Source: Pandoraea sp.
GTDB taxonomy: Bacteria; Pseudomonadota; Gammaproteobacteria; Burkholderiales; Burkholderiaceae
Direction: 5' to 3'
Length of the DNA: 64,000 nt
Assembly (NCBI RefSeq): GCF_004297875.1
Contig: NZ_SCSK01000038.1
Coordinates: forward strand, 123,030-187,029
The notes below the pieces were generated by a model. That model was given only the letters and a program-made list of their open reading frames with translations, was not told where the DNA came from and ran no database searches. The stretch's first letter is position 1; every line of letters starts with the position of its first letter. Position numbers and translations under genes: made by a program. Positions 39,398-50,760 of the stretch are shown here, piece by piece.

Positions 39398-40156
39398 TTA
39401 AATGCAGCGGCCGCCGTCGACTTCCAGGCAAACACCGGTGATGAATTCCGCCTCGTCCGAGGCCAGGTACAGACAGGCGTTGGCGACGTCCTGCGGCTTC
39501 GAAAAACGGCCCAGCGGAATGCCGGCAAGGAACTTCTTGCGATTCTCGGGCGTGTCGGGCATGCCCATGAATTCGGTCATCAAACCGGTTTCGCCGATCA
39601 CCGGGTTGACGCAGTTCACACGGATCTGGTCGGGTCCCAATTCCGCGGCCATCGCCTTGCTGGCGATGATGACCGCGCCCTTGCTGCCGTTGTACCAGAC
39701 CAGGCCGGGGCGCGGCCGCACGCCGGCGGTGGAGGCGACATTGATGATGCAGCCCCCGCCCTGCTGGCGAAAGTACGGCACCATGTGCTGCGCGCTCCAG
39801 AAAATGCTTTTGACGTTGACCGCGTAGACGCGGTCGAACTCCGCTTCGGTGATCTCGAGCAGCGGCTTGTTGCGATGTGTGGTGCCGGCATTGTTGACGA
39901 CGATGTCGAGCCGGCTGAAATGGCTTAGCGCGGCGTCGAGCAATCCCCGGGTGTCGGCGCTTTGCGAGACGTCGCCATGGACGAAGACCGCCTTGCCGCC
40001 GGCCGCGTTGATGGCGTCGGCCACGCGTTGCCCGCCTTCCCGGTTGAGGTCGTTGACGATTATGTTGGCGCCCTCGCGCGCGAAGGTCGCGGCGATACCC
40101 TCACCGAACCCGGATCCGGCGCCGGTGACGATGGCCGTCTTGCCTGCTAAACGCAT
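39398..40156 (-). CDS. Short-chain dehydrogenase/reductase (SDR) family oxidoreductase
   Basis: 252 residues, the classical SDR length. The cofactor motif TGAGSGFG is near residue 11, with Asp near residue 36 (IVNDLN) suggesting NAD preference. NNAG is near residue 88. The catalytic Ser is in NVASTAG near residue 140 and the YxxxK pair in WYNGSKGA near residues 153-157. The C-terminal SDR motif is LASDEAEFITGVCLEVDGG. It should oxidise a secondary or primary alcohol group. It lies between the aldehyde dehydrogenase (58 bp upstream) and the MFS transporter, so probably acts just before the aldehyde step. Substrate unknown. Confidence 0.88.
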   Translation of the reverse strand: MRLAGKTAIVTGAGSGFGEGIAATFAREGANIIVNDLNREGGQRVADAINAAGGKAVFVHGDVSQSADTRGLLDAALSHFSRLDIVVNNAGTTHRNKPLLEITEAEFDRVYAVNVKSIFWSAQHMVPYFRQQGGGCIINVASTAGVRPRPGLVWYNGSKGAVIIASKAMAAELGPDQIRVNCVNPVIGETGLMTEFMGMPDTPENRKKFLAGIPLGRFSKPQDVANACLYLASDEAEFITGVCLEVDGGRCI

Positions 40157-40214
40157 AGTTGTCTCCTTGTTGTGATGGTTGGATGATGCGCTGCCAGCCG
40201 CTGCTCACGGCACG

Positions 40215-41654
40215 TCAATCATGGCGGATGGCAATCGTTTTGAGGGTGGTGAACCCGTAGAGCGCCTCGAAACCCTTCTCGCGGCCGTGCCCCGAGTGTT
40301 TGACGCCGCCGAATGGCAATTCGACGCCGCCGCCGGCGCCGTAATTATTGATGAACACCTGGCCCGAGCGCAGGCGCCGCGCCAGCCGCAGCTGACGCGC
40401 GCCGTCGCGCGTCCAGATACCGGCAACCAGCCCGAACGGCGTGCCATTGGCCAATTGCAGGGCGTCGGCTTCGTGCTCGAACGGCATCGCGGCGAGCACC
40501 GGGCCGAATACCTCCTCGCGCGCCAGGCGGTGGGAGGCGGGCACGTCGCGCAACAGCGTGGGCGCCTGATAGAAGCCAGCCTCGGGTGCCTCGGCCACGA
40601 CCTGACCGTGCGCGAGCATGGCGATGCCATCGTGCTGGGCGTCCGAGAGAAAATCCCAGACGCGTTGCTGCTGCCTGGCGCTGATCAACGGCCCGCAATC
40701 GAGATCCAGCATCGCCGGGCCGACCCGCAGTGCCTCGAATGCCTGGCCCAGCCGGTCCAGCAGGGGCTCGTAGGCGCTGCGTTCGACCAGCAGCCGGCTG
40801 CCAGCCGAGCAGGTCTGGCCGGCGTTTTGCACGATCGCGTTGACGACTACCGGCAGTACCGCGTCCATGTCGGCGTCGGCAAACACGATCTGAGGCGATT
40901 TGCCGCCCAGCTCCAGCGTGACCGGGACATGGTTCTCCGCGGCCATTTGCGTGACCAGCTTGCCGGTTTGCGGCGAGCCGGTAAATGAAATGTGGTCGAT
41001 GCCGGGGTGCCGGGCGAGCGCCGCGCCCGCTTCATGACCATAGCCGGTGACGATGTTCAGCGCCCCGTCGGGCAAACCGGCCTGCCGCGCCAGTTCGGCG
41101 AGCTTGAGCAGCGACAGGCAGGCGTCTTCGGCGGGTTTGACCACGCATGCGTTGCCGGCGGCAAGCGCCGCGCCGACGCTGCGTCCGAAGATCTGCAGCG
41201 GGTAATTCCAGGGAATGATGTGGCCGGTCACGCCGTGCGGCTCGCGCACGGTAAGCACCGTATAGCCGGTCTGATAGGGGATTGTCTGGCCGTGCAGCTT
41301 GTCGGCGGCGCCCGCGTAGAACTCGAAATAGCGCACCACTGCCGCGGCGTCTGCGCGTGCCTGCTTGAGCGGCTTGCCGGTGTCGCGCGCTTCAATGTGG
41401 GCCAGCGCTTCTTGCTGTTCGGCCAGCAACGCCGCGAGCCGGAACAGGACGCGGCCTCGTTCGGCCGCGCTGCTGTTTCCCCAGGCCGTCTCGCAGGCCG
41501 CCCGGGCGGCCTGCACTGCCGCATCGATGTCGGCGGCGCTACCGCGGGCCAGCACGGAAAAGGGCTGGCCGTCGGACGGGTCGAGTACCGGGATCGTCTG
41601 CTCCAGTGCCGGCGCGACCCACCGGTTGCCGATGAAATGATGAGCTTCCTGCAT
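40215..41654 (-). CDS. NAD(P)-dependent aldehyde dehydrogenase
   Basis: 479 residues from the ATG at 41654, chosen because GAGG stands about 5 nt before it; an in-frame GTG lies 6 bp upstream. Motifs in order are IIPWNYPLQIFGRSVGAALAAGN near residue 146, FTGSPQTGK near residue 225, the catalytic Glu in LELGGKSPQIVF near residue 250 and the catalytic Cys in NAGQTCSAGSRLL near residue 284. Close to the betaine-aldehyde / gamma-aminobutyraldehyde group. It is the first gene of the ALDH-SDR-MFS set. It has no adjacent regulator; glcC, several kb away, belongs to the glycolate genes. Confidence 0.9.
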   Translation of the reverse strand: MQEAHHFIGNRWVAPALEQTIPVLDPSDGQPFSVLARGSAADIDAAVQAARAACETAWGNSSAAERGRVLFRLAALLAEQQEALAHIEARDTGKPLKQARADAAAVVRYFEFYAGAADKLHGQTIPYQTGYTVLTVREPHGVTGHIIPWNYPLQIFGRSVGAALAAGNACVVKPAEDACLSLLKLAELARQAGLPDGALNIVTGYGHEAGAALARHPGIDHISFTGSPQTGKLVTQMAAENHVPVTLELGGKSPQIVFADADMDAVLPVVVNAIVQNAGQTCSAGSRLLVERSAYEPLLDRLGQAFEALRVGPAMLDLDCGPLISARQQQRVWDFLSDAQHDGIAMLAHGQVVAEAPEAGFYQAPTLLRDVPASHRLAREEVFGPVLAAMPFEHEADALQLANGTPFGLVAGIWTRDGARQLRLARRLRSGQVFINNYGAGGGVELPFGGVKHSGHGREKGFEALYGFTTLKTIAIRHD

Positions 41655-41788
41655 TGTCACCTCGCAGTGAAAATAGGTTCACATCTTCATTAACAGCAAC
41701 AGTGTAGCCTGATGTGCGCGGCAATGGCGCATCGGCCGCAAGCGGCGGTCCGTGCGCCTGCCGCAACGGTCCGATAACGCAAAACCGC

Positions 41789-41794
41789 TATAAT
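41789..41794 (+). promoter_or_regulatory. Putative ppa promoter (-10 element)
   Basis: A perfect TATAAT stands 60 bp before the ppa start codon, in the 199-bp gap between the divergent aldehyde dehydrogenase and ppa. The -35 region is poor by eye. Nothing else coding is seen in this gap. Confidence 0.5.
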
Positions 41795-41853
41795 CTCCGG
41801 CTGAGAGGGCAGCGCGCCCCGACACTTCCCATCACTTCGCAAGAGAGTCGATC

Positions 41854-42381
41854 ATGAGCTTCAACAACGTGCCGCCCGGCAAGGATATTCCGAACGATTT
41901 CAATGTCATCATCGAGATCGCAGCGCAAAGCGATCCGGTGAAATATGAGGCTGACAAGGAAACCGGCATGCTCGTGGTCGACCGTTTCATCGGCACCGGC
42001 ATGCGCTATCCGGCCAATTACGGCTTCATCCCGCAAACGCTGTCCGGCGACGGCGATCCGGTCGACGCGCTGGTTATCACGCCATTCCCGCTGCTGGCCG
42101 GCGCGCTGGTGCGTTGCCGGGCCGTGGGCATGCTGAAAATGACCGATGAATCCGGCCAGGACGCCAAGCTGGTCGTGGTGCCGGTGGACAAGGTCTGCCC
42201 GATGACGGCGCACATCAAGTCGCTCGACGACGTGCCGCAAAACCTGAAAGACCAGATCAAGCATTTCTTCGAGCATTACAAGGCGCTGGAAAAGGGCAAA
42301 TGGGTCAAGGTGGAGGGTTGGGCCGGCATTGACGAAGCCCACAAGGAAATCACCGACGGCGTGGCGAATTACAAAAAATAA
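41854..42381 (+). CDS. ppa: Inorganic pyrophosphatase (family I)
   Basis: 175 residues, normal length. It hydrolyses pyrophosphate to drive biosynthesis. Active-site motifs are [14 protein letters not shown] near residue 30, [23 protein letters not shown] near residue 50 (metal-binding Asp cluster), VPVDKVCP near residue 109, and the C-terminal [20 protein letters not shown]. Shine-Dalgarno GAGAG is present. It is followed by a strong intrinsic terminator. Confidence 0.97.
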   Translation: MSFNNVPPGKDIPNDFNVIIEIAAQSDPVKYEADKETGMLVVDRFIGTGMRYPANYGFIPQTLSGDGDPVDALVITPFPLLAGALVRCRAVGMLKMTDESGQDAKLVVVPVDKVCPMTAHIKSLDDVPQNLKDQIKHFFEHYKALEKGKWVKVEGWAGIDEAHKEITDGVANYKK

Positions 42382-42403
42382 GCGCACTCGCCCGAATGGC
42401 AAC

Positions 42404-42434
42404 AAAAAACCTCCGGTTCACGGAGGTTTTTTTT
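42404..42434. terminator. Bidirectional Rho-independent terminator between ppa and glcF
   Basis: 7-bp stem ACCTCCG / CGGAGGT with a 5-nt loop, an A-run on the left (42404-42409) and eight T on the right (42427-42434). The convergent gene arrangement and flanking A/T runs fit termination on both strands. Confidence 0.9.
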
Positions 42435-42455
42435 CGCCCGGATATGCACGAGGCG

Positions 42456-43676
42456 CTACAGGCGTTGTGCGATGAGTTCGACCCAGTGCCGCACCGGCGT
42501 CGAAGTGCCGCTTTGCAGATGGCACAGGCACCCGATATTGGCCGAGACGATTTCCTCGGCCTGGGTCGCGTGAAGACTGGCGAGCTTCTGGTCGCGCAAC
42601 TGCTTGGATAACGCTGGCTGCAAGATCGAATAGGTCCCTGCCGAGCCGCAGCACAGGTGACTGTCGGCCGGCAGCGCAACATCGATGCCGAGTCCGCGCA
42701 GCAGCGCCTCGACCTTGCCGCGTATTTGCTGGCCGTGCTGCAGCGTGCATGGAGAGTGAAACGCCACGCGTGGCGCGTCGGCGCGGCCGGCCAGGGTGAT
42801 CAGCTGATCGGTGAAATCCGGCAGGATCTCTGCAAGATCGCGCGTCAGCGCGGAGATGCGTTGCGCCTTGCTCGCATAGGCCGGGTCGTTGCGCAGCAAG
42901 TGGCCATATTCCTTGACGGTGGCCCCGCACCCGGAGGCGTTCATGACGATGGCCTCGGCCCCGCTCTCGACGTGCGGCCACCAGGCGTCGATATTGCGGC
43001 GCACGTCGTCCAGACCGTCGGCCTCGAGACCCAGATGCAGGCGGATCGCGCCACAGCAACCGGCTTCGCCGGCCACCACGGTTTCGATGCCGAGCGCGTC
43101 GAGCACGCGCGCGGTAGCAGTGTTGACCGATGGCATCATGGCCGGCTGCACGCAGCCGGCGAGCATCAGCATCTTGCGCGCGTGCGTGCGAGTCGGCCAG
43201 GCGCCGACGTCGTGACGCGGCGGAATCTTATGACGCAAGGCGGCCGGCAGCGCCAGCCGCACGCGCCGCCCGACTTCGAACAAGGCGCCGAAGAGTCTGC
43301 GATTGGGCACGACATTGGCCAATACGTAGCGCATGGCGCGCTCGCCCAGCGGCCGCTGCACCTGGCGGTCGACGTAGCGGCGCCCGATGTCGACCAGTCG
43401 CCCGTACTGCACGCCCGACGGACACGTCGACTCGCAGTTGCGACAGGTCAGGCAACGGTCCAGGTGGGTTTGCGTCAGACGCGATACCGGAGCGCCTTCG
43501 GCCATTTGCTTGATCAGGTAAATACGTCCGCGCGGCCCATCGAGTTCGTCGCCCAGCAACTGATAGGTTGGGCAGGTGGCGGTACAAAAACCGCAATGCA
43601 CGCATTTGCGCAGAATGGCGTCTGCCTCTTCGCCGTCGGGCGTGTCGCGCAGAAAATCAGCGAGGTTGGTCTGCAT
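42456..43676 (-). CDS. glcF: Glycolate oxidase iron-sulfur subunit
   Basis: 406 residues. Two ferredoxin-like cluster motifs, CVHCGFCTATCP near residue 26 and CLTCRNCESTCP near residue 76, are followed by two CCG-type cysteine-rich domains (AGEAGCCGAIRLHLG near residue 200, DSHLCCGSAGTYS near residue 340). It passes electrons from GlcD/GlcE to the quinone pool. It starts 7 bp after glcE, as the last gene of glcDEF. Confidence 0.95.
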   Translation of the reverse strand: MQTNLADFLRDTPDGEEADAILRKCVHCGFCTATCPTYQLLGDELDGPRGRIYLIKQMAEGAPVSRLTQTHLDRCLTCRNCESTCPSGVQYGRLVDIGRRYVDRQVQRPLGERAMRYVLANVVPNRRLFGALFEVGRRVRLALPAALRHKIPPRHDVGAWPTRTHARKMLMLAGCVQPAMMPSVNTATARVLDALGIETVVAGEAGCCGAIRLHLGLEADGLDDVRRNIDAWWPHVESGAEAIVMNASGCGATVKEYGHLLRNDPAYASKAQRISALTRDLAEILPDFTDQLITLAGRADAPRVAFHSPCTLQHGQQIRGKVEALLRGLGIDVALPADSHLCCGSAGTYSILQPALSKQLRDQKLASLHATQAEEIVSANIGCLCHLQSGTSTPVRHWVELIAQRL

Positions 43677-43683
43677 CTTGGAC

Positions 43684-44820
43684 TCAGAAGTCGGGGTAAA
43701 GCCGACCCGGGTTGAAAATCCCAGCCGGATCGAAGGCCTCTTTGAGGCGCCGGTGAATGCCCATCAATGGCGCGGGCAGCGTCGTGAACACCGCTGGCGC
43801 ATTGGGCTGGTCGCGCGGGCCGCGAAAGCAGGTCGCATGACCGCCCACTTGACGCGCGGCCGAGCGTATCGCTTCAGTCTCGCCGCCGATGTGCCAGCGC
43901 TGCGCACCGCTCCACTCGATCAACTGCGGGCCGGGCAGCGTCAGCGCGGGGGCGACGCTCGGCACGCTGAGTCGCCACAGCGGCCTGGCATCGGCACGCG
44001 CCGCGAAAAAGGGCGCGGTTTGCTCGCGCAGCGCCGCCCACCAGCGCTCGGCTTCGCCCGCTTCGAGCGGCGTGCCGCCCAGCGTTGCGCGGGCGGCTTC
44101 GACGGCTGCTTGCGCGCCGGACAGGCGCAGCGTCAGTTGTCCGTCTTGCCATGCGCTGGCGCTGACCGGCAGCGGGCGCGCGGCCCATTCGTTGAGTTGA
44201 TGCAGGGCCGCTTGCTGATCCAATTCGAACTGCAGCGTGAGCTCACTGGTGGGGCGCGGCAGCACTTTGATCGACACCGTCAGCAACAAGCCGAGGGTGC
44301 CCAGCGCGCCGGCCATGAGTCGTGCGGCGTCATAGCCGGCCACATTCTTCATGACTTCGCCGCCAAACTGCAGCACCTCGCCGCGTCCGTTCATCAGCGC
44401 CACACCCAGCACGAAATCGCGGGGCGCGCCAGTATAGGGACGGCGCGGCCCGGCGAGTCCGGCGGCAATGCAGCCGCCGAAAGTCGCCTGCTCGCCGAAA
44501 TGGGGCGGCTCGAATGGCAGCATTTGATTTTTTTCAGCCAGTGCCGCCTCGATCTCGCGCAGCGGCGTGCCGCAGCGCGCGGTGATGACGAGTTCGGCCG
44601 GATCGTAAGCGACGATGCCGCGATACCCGCTGACATCGAGCACCTCGCCGCGCGGCGTCTCGCCATACCAATCCTTGGTCCCGCCGCCGCGCAGTCGCAG
44701 CGGCATGCGCTTGGCACTGGCATCGAGAATGCGGGCGCGAAATTCGGCCAGCAGGGCATCGCTGGCCGCCTCGGCGGGCGACGCCGGCGTGGATGCAGTG
44801 GTGTTATCGGTCACAGACAT
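43684..44820 (-). CDS. glcE: Glycolate oxidase FAD-binding subunit
   Basis: 378 residues. A PCMH-type FAD-binding fold has LRLRGGGTKDWYG near residue 43, PPHFGEQATFGGCIAAGLAGPRRPYTG near residue 100 and GEVMKNVAGYDAARLMAGALGTLGLL near residue 148. It ends GIFNPGRLYPDF, the family's usual tail. It lacks the C-terminal catalytic histidine motif of GlcD and is the partner subunit. Its start overlaps the glcD stop (TGATG) and it ends 7 bp before glcF. Confidence 0.94.
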   Translation of the reverse strand: MSVTDNTTASTPASPAEAASDALLAEFRARILDASAKRMPLRLRGGGTKDWYGETPRGEVLDVSGYRGIVAYDPAELVITARCGTPLREIEAALAEKNQMLPFEPPHFGEQATFGGCIAAGLAGPRRPYTGAPRDFVLGVALMNGRGEVLQFGGEVMKNVAGYDAARLMAGALGTLGLLLTVSIKVLPRPTSELTLQFELDQQAALHQLNEWAARPLPVSASAWQDGQLTLRLSGAQAAVEAARATLGGTPLEAGEAERWWAALREQTAPFFAARADARPLWRLSVPSVAPALTLPGPQLIEWSGAQRWHIGGETEAIRSAARQVGGHATCFRGPRDQPNAPAVFTTLPAPLMGIHRRLKEAFDPAGIFNPGRLYPDF

Positions 44821-46319
44821 CAGAATCTCGGAATATCGGGATGAGGCAGTTGTCCGCCGCGCACATGCAATTTGCCGTATTCGGCGCAGCGCGCGCGCGT
44901 GGGAATCGCCTTATCCGGGTTCAGCAGACGATCGGGATCGAAGGCGTGCTTGATGGCGAAAAAGGTGTCGCGCTCCTCTGGCGAGAACTGCACGCACATC
45001 GAATTGATCTTCTCGATACCGACGCCATGCTCGCCGGTGACTGTGCCGCCAAGTTCGACGCACGCCTCGAGAATGTCGGCGCCGAAGGTTTCGGCGCGGT
45101 GCCATTCGTCAGGATCGTTGCCGTTGAACAGAATCAGCGGATGCATATTGCCGTCGCCGGCGTGAAACACGTTCAGGCAGCGCAATCCGTATTGCTGCTC
45201 CATCTGTTCGATGCGCGTGAGCAGCTTGCCGATGCGGCGGCGCGGAATCGTGCCGTCCATACAATAATAGTCGGGCGAGACGCGGCCGGCGGCGGGAAAG
45301 GCGTTTTTCCGCCCGGACCAGAACCGCAAGCGCTCGTTTTCGTTTTTCGAGACCTGAATGCGCGTGGCGCCGCACGACGACAGCACGGCGCTCATGCGGG
45401 CGATCTCTTCCTGCACTTCTTCAGGCGTGCCGTCCGATTCGCACAGCAGGATCGCCGCCGCCTCCAGGTCGTAGCCGGCATGGACAAAGTCTTCGACCGC
45501 CCGCGTGGCGCCGCGATCCATCATTTCGAGTCCGGCCGGAATGATGCCGGCGGCGACGATGGCGGCGACCGCATCGCCGCCTTTTTCGACATTGTCGAAA
45601 CTGGCCATGATGACCTGCGCGGCTTGCGGTTTCGGGATCAGCCGGACGGTGACTTCGGTGACCACGGCGAACATGCCCTCGCTGCCGATCATGACCGCGA
45701 GCAGATCGAGGCCGGGCGAGTCGAGCGCCAGCGAACCGAATTCGACCACCTCGCCGGTCATTGTCAGTGCTCGCACGCGCAGCACGTTATGCACCGTCAG
45801 GCCATATTTGAGGCAATGCACGCCGCCCGAATTTTCCGCCACGTTGCCACCAATGGTGCAGGCGATTTGCGACGACGGGTCGGGCGCGTAATACAGTCCG
45901 TAAGGTGCGGCGGCCTCTGAAATATGCAGATTGCGCACGCCGGGCTGGAGTGTGGCGGTACGAGCGTAGGGATCGATATTGAGAATTTTCTTCAGACGGG
46001 CGAGCGATAGTACGATGCCGTCGGTGATCGGCATCGCGCCGCCGGACAAGCCGGTGCCGGCGCCGCGCGGAACCACCGGCACGCCATGCTGATGGCACAG
46101 CCGCAAGACCTCGGCCGCCTGCGCTTCGTTTTCGGGCTGCACGACCGCGAGCGGCAGGTTGCGGTAGGCGGCCAGGCCGTCGCACTCATAGGGGGTGATG
46201 TCCTCGCGCCGGGTCAGCACGCGGCAACCGGGCTCAAGCCGCGTCAGCGCGGCGAGAAATGCCTGCCGGTCGGGCGCGTCAGGCGCTTCGGCCAGGGCGG
46301 CGGGCTCGGAAAGATTCAT
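44820..46319 (-). CDS. glcD: Glycolate oxidase subunit GlcD (FAD-linked)
   Basis: 499 residues. It oxidises glycolate to glyoxylate. The FAD-binding motif PVVPRGAGTGLSGGAMPI is near residue 76, the segment APDPSSQIACTIGGNVAENSGGVHCLKYG near residue 141, and the C-terminal catalytic region carries NVFHAGDGNMHPLILF and GGTVTGEHGVGIEK near residue 445. It is the first gene of glcDEF and divergent from glcC. A perfect 26-bp palindrome lies about 75-98 bp upstream of its start codon. Confidence 0.96.
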   Translation of the reverse strand: MNLSEPAALAEAPDAPDRQAFLAALTRLEPGCRVLTRREDITPYECDGLAAYRNLPLAVVQPENEAQAAEVLRLCHQHGVPVVPRGAGTGLSGGAMPITDGIVLSLARLKKILNIDPYARTATLQPGVRNLHISEAAAPYGLYYAPDPSSQIACTIGGNVAENSGGVHCLKYGLTVHNVLRVRALTMTGEVVEFGSLALDSPGLDLLAVMIGSEGMFAVVTEVTVRLIPKPQAAQVIMASFDNVEKGGDAVAAIVAAGIIPAGLEMMDRGATRAVEDFVHAGYDLEAAAILLCESDGTPEEVQEEIARMSAVLSSCGATRIQVSKNENERLRFWSGRKNAFPAAGRVSPDYYCMDGTIPRRRIGKLLTRIEQMEQQYGLRCLNVFHAGDGNMHPLILFNGNDPDEWHRAETFGADILEACVELGGTVTGEHGVGIEKINSMCVQFSPEERDTFFAIKHAFDPDRLLNPDKAIPTRARCAEYGKLHVRGGQLPHPDIPRF

Positions 46320-46391
46320 GGCTTCCCTCGATGGGCTCAGTGCAACGCTGCAGGCCGCGGCGGGGCGGTGGCAGCATGCGTTATGGATTTT

Positions 46392-46417
46392 TGGTCTACT
46401 GGTCGACCAGTAGACCA
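46392..46417. promoter_or_regulatory. 26-bp perfect palindrome, probable GlcC operator
   Basis: A fully symmetric 26-bp sequence centred between 46404 and 46405, with core ACTGGTCGACCAGT and outer half-sites TGGTC / GACCA. FadR-family (GntR) regulators bind TGGTC-(N)-GACCA-type sites, and this one nests an inner and an outer copy on one axis. It lies between glcD and the FadR-type regulator gene glcC, nearer to glcD, so it probably gates glcDEF and may autoregulate glcC. Confidence 0.65.
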
Positions 46418-46497
46418 GTCATTGAATTCTAGCGCAATGCAGCAGCATGCTGGGGTGGTAATAACCCTGATGAGCTTGCCGCGCTGGTCATCGCATC

Positions 46498-46514
46498 ACG
46501 ATATCCGGTATCGT
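46498..46514. promoter_or_regulatory. Inverted repeat upstream of glcC
   Basis: ACGATA-5-TATCGT, perfect 6-bp arms, 32 bp before the glcC start codon. It could be a second regulator site or a hairpin in the glcC leader. No T-tract follows directly. Confidence 0.3.
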
Positions 46515-46545
46515 TAGAGCTTTTCCGCTTTTTGCCGCATCAGCC

Positions 46546-47268
46546 ATGTCGTTCGCCCCCGTTACACCTCCGCCGCGCTACCGCCTCTCCGACGCGGTCT
46601 ATGACCAATTGGAAAAAATGATTGCCGAAGGCACCCTGGAATCGGGGGAGACGCTGCCATCGGAGCGAGATCTGGCTCAGCAACTCGGGGTGTCGCGGCC
46701 ATCGTTGCGCGAGGCGCTGCTCAAACTTGCCTCGCGCGGCTTGATCAACGAGCGCGCAACTGGCGGTTACGTCGTGGCGAACGCTACCGGACCGATTCTG
46801 GCCGAGCCGCTGGCACAATTAATGGCTCGCCAATCCAAGACCGTCAACGACATCTTTGAACTGCGCGAGTGCCTGGAGTCGATGGCGGTGCGATTGGCTG
46901 CATTGCGCGCCAACCGTACCGATCTGAAACATCTGGCTGCCGTGATCGACTCGCTGGAGCAGACCTACCGGGAGCCCTCCGGCGCCAGCGCGGCGTCTTC
47001 GCTACCCGAGCTCGATGCGCGTTTTCATCTGGAAGTCGCCAGGGCGACCCACAACGTGGTGCTGATCCACACGATGCAGGCGATTTTCAACCTGATTCAG
47101 CACTCGATCGAGAAAACCTATGAACACTTCGACGTGCGCGACGTCGATCTTGCGCACTTGGTGGGACAGCACCGCACTATCTACGAGGCGATCGCCGCCC
47201 ACGATCCGGAAGCCGCGCAGCAGGCCGTGCTCACGCATCTGACTTTCATCAAGAAGAACGTCGCCTGA
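46546..47268 (+). CDS. glcC: GntR-family (FadR/FCD subfamily) regulator of glycolate genes
   Basis: 240 residues. An N-terminal winged helix (about 10-78: LSDAVYDQLEKMIAEGTL, LPSERDLAQQLGVSRPSLREALLKLASRGLI) is joined to a helical FCD effector domain (about 95-235). The metal/ligand residues D-x3-H are seen in ELDARFHLEVARATHN and a further His in LVGQHRTIYEAI. It is divergent from glcDEF, the classical arrangement for a glycolate- or lactate-responsive regulator. The symbol is by context; an LldR-like lactate regulator is the alternative. Confidence 0.85.
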   Translation: MSFAPVTPPPRYRLSDAVYDQLEKMIAEGTLESGETLPSERDLAQQLGVSRPSLREALLKLASRGLINERATGGYVVANATGPILAEPLAQLMARQSKTVNDIFELRECLESMAVRLAALRANRTDLKHLAAVIDSLEQTYREPSGASAASSLPELDARFHLEVARATHNVVLIHTMQAIFNLIQHSIEKTYEHFDVRDVDLAHLVGQHRTIYEAIAAHDPEAAQQAVLTHLTFIKKNVA

Positions 47269-47293
47269 GGAGCTTGCACCGCTTGGGGCGCGC

Positions 47294-48469
47294 TCAAATT
47301 CGCGCTGTCTTGAACGGACTGTGTTCGTGCAATTCGTTCACATAATGCTCGATACCGCCGCGTTCGCGCTGCAGGAATTGCGCCACGGCATCGGCAAACG
47401 CCGGGTGCGCCAACCAATGTGCGGACTGTGTCACGATCGGCAAAAAGCCTCGCCACAGCTTGTGCTCGCCCTGGGCGCCGCCCTCGAACAGCGCGATGCC
47501 GCGCTCGATGCACAGTGTCTGCGGCTGGTAATAGGCGGTCTCGAAATGCAGGCATGGAATGGATTCGAGCGCGCCCCAATAGCGGCCATAAACGACTGCC
47601 TCGCCGCGTTCGGTGGCCGGTTGATGAACCAGCAGCGACGCACATATCGGTTGCCCCCCGCGCTCGCCGACGATCAGTAGAAGGTTGTCCGGCATTGCCT
47701 CGGCCAGTGCCAGAAAGAACGCCAGATTCAAATAAGGCGTCGAATGATGTTCGCGATAGGTATGGCGGTAACAGCGCGTGAAAAAGCGCCAGTCCGCCTC
47801 GCTGGCCCGACGGCCGTCGAGATGCCGGAATCTCACGCCGGCTTCGTGTACCTTGCGCCGCTCGGCACGGATGTTTTTGCGCTTTTTCTGCTCCAGCGTG
47901 GAAAGAAAGGCGTCGAAGTCACGGTAGCCGTCGTTGCGCCAGTGGAATTGCACACCCTGTCTGACTTCCAGGCCTTGTCCGGCCAGCGCGGCCATGTCGG
48001 CGCTGTCGGGAAACAGAATGTGCAGCGAGGACACCTCGCTGTGCTGCGCGGTGTCGAGTAGCGCCCGCACCAGCGCTTGCCTGGCGGACGCATCCCGCGC
48101 CAGCAATCGCGTGCCGGAGACGGGCGTGAACGGCACCGCGCACAGCAGCTTGGGGTAGTAGTCGAGACCGTTTCGCGCATAAGCATCGGCCCAGGCCCAG
48201 TCGAACACATACTCGCCGTAGGAGTGCTGTTTGACATACAGCGGCACCGCGCCGACCAGCGCATCGCCTTGCCATAGCAGCAGGTGGCTGGATGCCCAGC
48301 CGGTGCCGGGGCCGACGCAACCGGACTGCTCCAGCGCGCTGAGAAAGGCGTGGCGCAGAAACGGCGTCGGCTGCGCCTGGGCAGCCAACAGGGTGTCCCA
48401 CGCTGCAGCGTCGACGGCGGACATGCCGTCGATCACTTGCATGCGATAATTCGAACCATTCTTTGTCAT
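47294..48469 (-). CDS. FemAB/GNAT-like acyltransferase (DUF482/PF04339 family)
   Basis: 391 residues, the usual length for this proteobacterial family of predicted GNAT-fold, FemAB-like transferases. Family-typical segments are FDWAWADAYARNGLDYYPKLL near residue 95, LEQKKRKNIRAERRKVHEAGV near residue 190, FFTRCYRHTYREHHSTPYLNLAFF near residue 225, and the C-terminal IALFEGGAQGEHKLWRGF. The family is annotated as peptidoglycan-biosynthesis-like, but the substrate is unknown. It is a single gene convergent with glcC and divergent from nadE. Confidence 0.85.
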   Translation of the reverse strand: MTKNGSNYRMQVIDGMSAVDAAAWDTLLAAQAQPTPFLRHAFLSALEQSGCVGPGTGWASSHLLLWQGDALVGAVPLYVKQHSYGEYVFDWAWADAYARNGLDYYPKLLCAVPFTPVSGTRLLARDASARQALVRALLDTAQHSEVSSLHILFPDSADMAALAGQGLEVRQGVQFHWRNDGYRDFDAFLSTLEQKKRKNIRAERRKVHEAGVRFRHLDGRRASEADWRFFTRCYRHTYREHHSTPYLNLAFFLALAEAMPDNLLLIVGERGGQPICASLLVHQPATERGEAVVYGRYWGALESIPCLHFETAYYQPQTLCIERGIALFEGGAQGEHKLWRGFLPIVTQSAHWLAHPAFADAVAQFLQRERGGIEHYVNELHEHSPFKTARI

Positions 48470-48590
48470 TGACGGGCCAGGAGGTCGACGGGGTGAACCC
48501 GGCCGGCATTATCGGCCAGGGCGGCGACGACGCGTCCGGCCGCAGCCAATTGTCCGGGCGATGGGCGCCCCGCCAGATCAGGTATCGGGA

Positions 48591-50698
<2,108 letters not shown>

Positions 50699-50760
50699 GT
50701 TCGGGGCGGGACAACGGCGTGCAGCCAGCTGTCGGCCCTGTCGTTGGATGGGCCGTCGGA

